Program-made: the position numbers and the translations under genes | Assembly (NCBI GenBank): GCA_902796465.1 | Contig: CADBPK010000075.1 | Coordinates: forward strand, 1 to 16,003 | Source: an uncultured Erysipelotrichaceae bacterium | GTDB taxonomy: Bacteria > Bacillota_I > Bacilli_A > Erysipelotrichales > Erysipelotrichaceae | DNA: 16,003 nucleotides | Reading direction: 5' to 3' | In this document: positions 13,301-16,003 of the stretch, piece by piece | Layout: each line of letters begins with the position of its first letter | Numbering within the stretch: position 1 is the first letter of the stretch | The notes under the pieces: model-generated | What the model saw: the letters and a program-made list of their open reading frames with translations, nothing else | Database searches by the model: none | Told to the model about the DNA's origin: nothing

Positions 13301-14425
13301 TTAATTGTATGTTCTTACAGGCAGTACCAGCTGCATGATGCTGTCATCATTCGGGTCCGCCAGAATGAAGGGACGCATCTCACCGGTAAACTGGATGAGG
13401 ACTTCGTTTCCTCTCAATGCTTTTGCGGCACTCATCAGATACGGTCCGGAGAAGCTGATATCCAGCGGTTCACCTGTGAATTCACCGATCAGTACTTCAC
13501 GGGATTCACCGATTTCCTGGTTTCTGTTTGTCAGAACCAGTTCATCCTGTGAACATTCCAGACGGTCAACTGTCATATTGTCATTCTTGATAAATGTTGT
13601 ACGGTCGATCGCGGAGATCAGGTCATGACGGCTGATCTTCAGAACTCTTGTGAATTCACGCGGGATCAGGTTGTTTGTATCCGGATATACACCGTCCAGG
13701 AGTTTTGACTGGAACAGGATATCATCGGTAATAAACAGGACTTTTCTGTCATTCAGATATATGGAGATATCTTTTGTCTCATCTGTCAGGATGATGGAAT
13801 TGATCTCATTCAGCGTTCTGGAAGGAATCGTGATATTGCATTCGATCTCGCTGCTGTAAGGAAGTACCTTCTTGGCCAGTCTGTAGGAATCGGTAGCGGT
13901 GCATTCCAGCTTTCCGTCACGGATGATGAAGTTGACGCCTGTCAGGACCGGCTTGGCTTCCTTCTGGCTTGTTGCGAAGTTTGTCTGCGCAATGATTTCC
14001 TTAAAGAGACCCTGGTTTAATACGAATTCTTTATTTGGTTTGGAAAAATCAATATTCGGATAGTTCTCCGGCTTCATGCCGTTGATCTTGAATTCCGCAT
14101 GGTTTCCGGACAGCTTTGTCAGTGTTCCGTCGATGATCTCAATACGGATCTCTTCGGAATCGATCTTCCGGACGATATCCAGAAGATATTTTGTTTCTAT
14201 AAGAGCTGCGCCGTCTTCAATAATATTCAATACCGGTTTTTCAGGATCATTTCTGAGTTCTTTGCGGATCGATATATCTGAATCACTTCCGGTCAGGATC
14301 AGGATGCCGTCTTTCGCTTCGATCTTGATTCCTCTCAGAGGTGCCTGCGGGGAATTCTGTGAAACGGCATGACTGACTGTCTGGAGCGCGTTGTTCAGTT
14401 CTGTTTTTGATACGGTGAAATTCAT
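13301..14425 (-). CDS. dnaN: DNA polymerase III beta subunit (sliding clamp)
   Basis: Ring-shaped processivity clamp. The 374-residue protein starts MNFTVSKTELNNALQTVSHAVSQ, contains the expected three clamp repeats (for example KPVLTGVNFIIRDGKLECTATDSYRLA in domain 2), and ends MQLVLPVRTYN, the conserved clamp C-terminus. The frame is open to 14458, but the added eleven residues (MLIFILLQEAE) are translated across the ribosome binding site AGGAGG at 14431-14436, so the start is placed at ATG 14425-14423. It follows dnaA after a 144-base gap holding DnaA boxes and a possible promoter, and is closed by its own terminator. Confidence 0.97.
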   Translation of the reverse strand: MNFTVSKTELNNALQTVSHAVSQNSPQAPLRGIKIEAKDGILILTGSDSDISIRKELRNDPEKPVLNIIEDGAALIETKYLLDIVRKIDSEEIRIEIIDGTLTKLSGNHAEFKINGMKPENYPNIDFSKPNKEFVLNQGLFKEIIAQTNFATSQKEAKPVLTGVNFIIRDGKLECTATDSYRLAKKVLPYSSEIECNITIPSRTLNEINSIILTDETKDISIYLNDRKVLFITDDILFQSKLLDGVYPDTNNLIPREFTRVLKISRHDLISAIDRTTFIKNDNMTVDRLECSQDELVLTNRNQEIGESREVLIGEFTGEPLDISFSGPYLMSAAKALRGNEVLIQFTGEMRPFILADPNDDSIMQLVLPVRTYN

Positions 14426-14474
14426 TTCTGCCTCCTGTAATAATATGAATATAAGCAACTATAGTTATTAAGAC

Positions 14475-14569
14475 TGTGGATATTGTGGAAAACTCTTGAA
14501 TATCCCTTAATACAGGCGATATTTTAGCATTTTTGCATGTGAATTAACAGTGAATAAAAATGTGGATAA
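14475..14569. other. Cluster of DnaA boxes between dnaA and dnaN, part of a likely oriC
   Basis: On the minus strand there is a perfect TTATCCACA at 14569-14561, directly touching the dnaA stop codon, and two abutting one-mismatch boxes, TTTTCCACA (14492-14484) and ATATCCACA (14483-14475). Two weaker 9-mers with two mismatches each, TTATTCACT (14557-14549) and TAATTCACA (14546-14538), lie between them. All five point the same way. AT-rich DNA between and beyond the boxes (14437-14474 and 14493-14560) could be the unwinding element. In Bacillus the unwinding site is in the same gap. More boxes would be expected upstream of dnaA, beyond the window. Confidence 0.75.
14521..14529 (-). promoter_or_regulatory. 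Possible extended -10 promoter for dnaN
   Basis: TGC-TAAAAT on the minus strand (TAAAAT 14526-14521) lies about 95 bases upstream of the dnaN start, among the DnaA boxes. No clear -35. dnaN may equally be read through from dnaA, since no terminator was found between them. Confidence 0.4.
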
Positions 14570-15943
14570 TCAGACGCCGATCAGTTTTTCGATATCGGAA
14601 ACGGCTGTTTTGAATACCGGATCTGTCTTCAGCTGCTTTTCCACTTTCAGACATGCGCTGATAATTGTGGAATGATCACGCCCGCCGAATTCCTCGCCGA
14701 TCTTGATATAAGGCATATCCAGCATTTTCCGGCACAGATAGATGGAAATATGCCGGGCATTAGCAATATTCTTTGTCCTGGTCTTGGATGTGATCTGCTG
14801 TTTTGTAAGACCGTAGTAATCCGCGACCGCCTTGATGATGGATCGCGGTGACATACCGTTCTTATCCGATACAACGACCTGGTTCTTCAATGCATTCATA
14901 ACGGTTTCAAAACGGATGATACCGCCGTCCGGCTGGAATTCAATGGCATAGAACAGGACACGGTTCCAGGCACCTTCCAGTTCCCTGACATTTCCTGAGA
15001 AATTGGAAGCGATATAGGCAAGTCCCTGTTCATCGATATCGTCAATGCCGTAACCGTTGGATTCGATCTTTTTCTGCAGGATCGCCAGGCTGGTTTCAAA
15101 TTCCGGGGAATCGATGCCGACGGATAATCCGCTGGAGAACCGGCTGATCAGCCTTTCTTCCAGTCCTTTGATCTCCCGCGGCTGCCTGTCAGAGGCAATG
15201 CATACCTGTTTGCCGTTGTTGACAAGTTCGTTATAGATCGTAAAGAAGATCTCATGTGATTTTTCCTTGCCTGCAAGGAACTGGATATCATCCACCAGAA
15301 GCAGGTCAAGACTGTACATATAATGTTTGAAATCTTCTATTTTTCCTTCCTGGATCGCTTTGACAACGGTCTCTACGAATTTCAGTGATTCAGTGTAATA
15401 TATTTTTTTGTTGGGATCAGTCCGTTTTACTTCATTGGCAATTGCCATCAGAAGATGTGTTTTTCCGAGTCCTGAATTTCCATAGATAAATAAAGGATTA
15501 AAGAATCCGCCCGGATTCAGGGCACAGGCCAAAGCAGCAGCCTGGCTTTCCTTGTTGCAGTCCCCTACAACAAAATTTTCAAATGTCCTGTCCTTCTGTA
15601 CAGGCATGGACATGAAGTCGTTTTCTGTATATTTTTTAACAACATTATCGATTTCCGATAATTTGGGAAGCTCGGAAGATAAACATATTTCCACAATCAG
15701 CGGGTGATCCAGATTCAGCACATCTATGAATGCGTTGCTGATAATATCATGCTGGCTGCGCAGCACTTCCTTCGTGATAATGCTTCCTACCACAATGATC
15801 ACCTTTTCCTGGTTCAGCTCATAGATACTGCTGGGCTCATAAAAAGTATCGATCATAGGTGAAGTTACATATGTGCTGCTGCGTAAATATTGAAGAATAT
15901 CATTCCACACTTCGATATAAAACTGATCTCTTGTGCGCGTCAT
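14570..15943 (-). CDS. dnaA: Chromosomal replication initiator DnaA
   Basis: AAA+ protein that binds DnaA boxes and melts the origin. The 457-residue protein has the usual parts: an N-terminal interaction domain (about 1-85), a short linker, the AAA+ core starting near TFENFVVGDCNKESQAAA (120-137) with Walker A GNSGLGKT at 155-162 and Walker B LLLVDD at 214-219, and the DNA-binding domain IV with the family signature GRDHSTIISACLKVEK at 421-436. The start is supported by CGGAG at 15950-15954. It is the first gene of the block; the 60 bases upstream run to the window edge. The stop codon touches a perfect DnaA box, so initiator and its binding sites are side by side, consistent with autoregulation. 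Confidence 0.98.
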   Translation of the reverse strand: MTRTRDQFYIEVWNDILQYLRSSTYVTSPMIDTFYEPSSIYELNQEKVIIVVGSIITKEVLRSQHDIISNAFIDVLNLDHPLIVEICLSSELPKLSEIDNVVKKYTENDFMSMPVQKDRTFENFVVGDCNKESQAAALACALNPGGFFNPLFIYGNSGLGKTHLLMAIANEVKRTDPNKKIYYTESLKFVETVVKAIQEGKIEDFKHYMYSLDLLLVDDIQFLAGKEKSHEIFFTIYNELVNNGKQVCIASDRQPREIKGLEERLISRFSSGLSVGIDSPEFETSLAILQKKIESNGYGIDDIDEQGLAYIASNFSGNVRELEGAWNRVLFYAIEFQPDGGIIRFETVMNALKNQVVVSDKNGMSPRSIIKAVADYYGLTKQQITSKTRTKNIANARHISIYLCRKMLDMPYIKIGEEFGGRDHSTIISACLKVEKQLKTDPVFKTAVSDIEKLIGV

Positions 15944-15974
15944 AAAAAACTCCGTAATATTAACTTGTATCGTT

Positions 15975-16003
15975 ATTCTACGACTATATTTTTATGATTT
16001 CCA
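15975..16003 (-). promoter_or_regulatory. Candidate promoter of dnaA
   Basis: TGGAAA (16003-15998), a 17-base spacer and TAGAAT (15980-15975) on the minus strand fit a sigma-A promoter moderately (four of six and five of six bases). The -35 is at the window edge, so upstream context is missing. Confidence 0.4.

Noticed and set aside
14426..14458. Upstream extension of dnaN by eleven codons
   Set aside because: The added codons run across a strong AGGAGG ribosome binding site that fits the ATG at 14425, and the clamp family starts at that methionine.
1..16003. CRISPR arrays, insertion sequences, phage or toxin-antitoxin modules
   Set aside because: No repeat-spacer pattern, transposase, integrase or paired small genes were found; the window is core chromosome.

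Overview
The window is a piece of bacterial core chromosome around the replication origin, read mostly on the minus strand. The gene set and order (dnaA, dnaN, rlbA/yaaA, recF, gyrB, gyrA, serS, small SRP RNA, tadA, dnaX, ybaB), the AGGAGG-type ribosome binding sites, a T-box leader before serS and Bacillus-type parS sites point to a low-to-medium GC member of the Bacillota. The style fits an anaerobic Erysipelotrichia or Clostridia relative, but the exact lineage cannot be fixed from the sequence alone. Every long gene is intact; no mobile element, CRISPR array, tRNA or rRNA was seen.

Layout in the direction of minus-strand transcription, from the right edge. dnaA (DnaA initiator) is followed by a short AT-rich gap with DnaA boxes and then dnaN (beta clamp), which ends at an intrinsic terminator. 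Next comes a two-gene unit not normally found here: an FMN-dependent alpha-hydroxy-acid oxidase-like gene and an M13 (PepO-type) zinc endopeptidase, closed by a terminator. A separate promoter then drives the tightly packed unit rlbA-recF-gyrB-gyrA, with overlaps or gaps of at most about 12 bases. A perfect 32-base inverted repeat lies across the gyrA stop codon and serves both gyrA and a convergent small plus-strand gene (4121-4342) that looks like a ribbon-helix-helix DNA-binding protein.

The small gene and serS are divergent, and their predicted promoters share one -35 sequence. serS is preceded by a T-box tRNA-Ser sensing leader (specifier UCC) and followed by the SRP RNA gene, tadA, dnaX and the first 17 codons of ybaB (expected next gene: recR). 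Two perfect parS palindromes bracket serS: one lies inside the T-box leader, at the place where Stem III should be, and one lies just after the serS stop codon, next to the SRP RNA promoter.

Functionally the window joins replication initiation (dnaA, dnaN, oriC-like boxes), replisome loading (dnaX), repair (recF, ybaB), topology (gyrA, gyrB), segregation (parS) and translation or secretion functions (serS, tadA, SRP RNA). The most unusual feature is the parS site embedded in a riboswitch. Gyrase also has non-standard residues at two classic quinolone positions, and the oxidase has a modified active-site motif.
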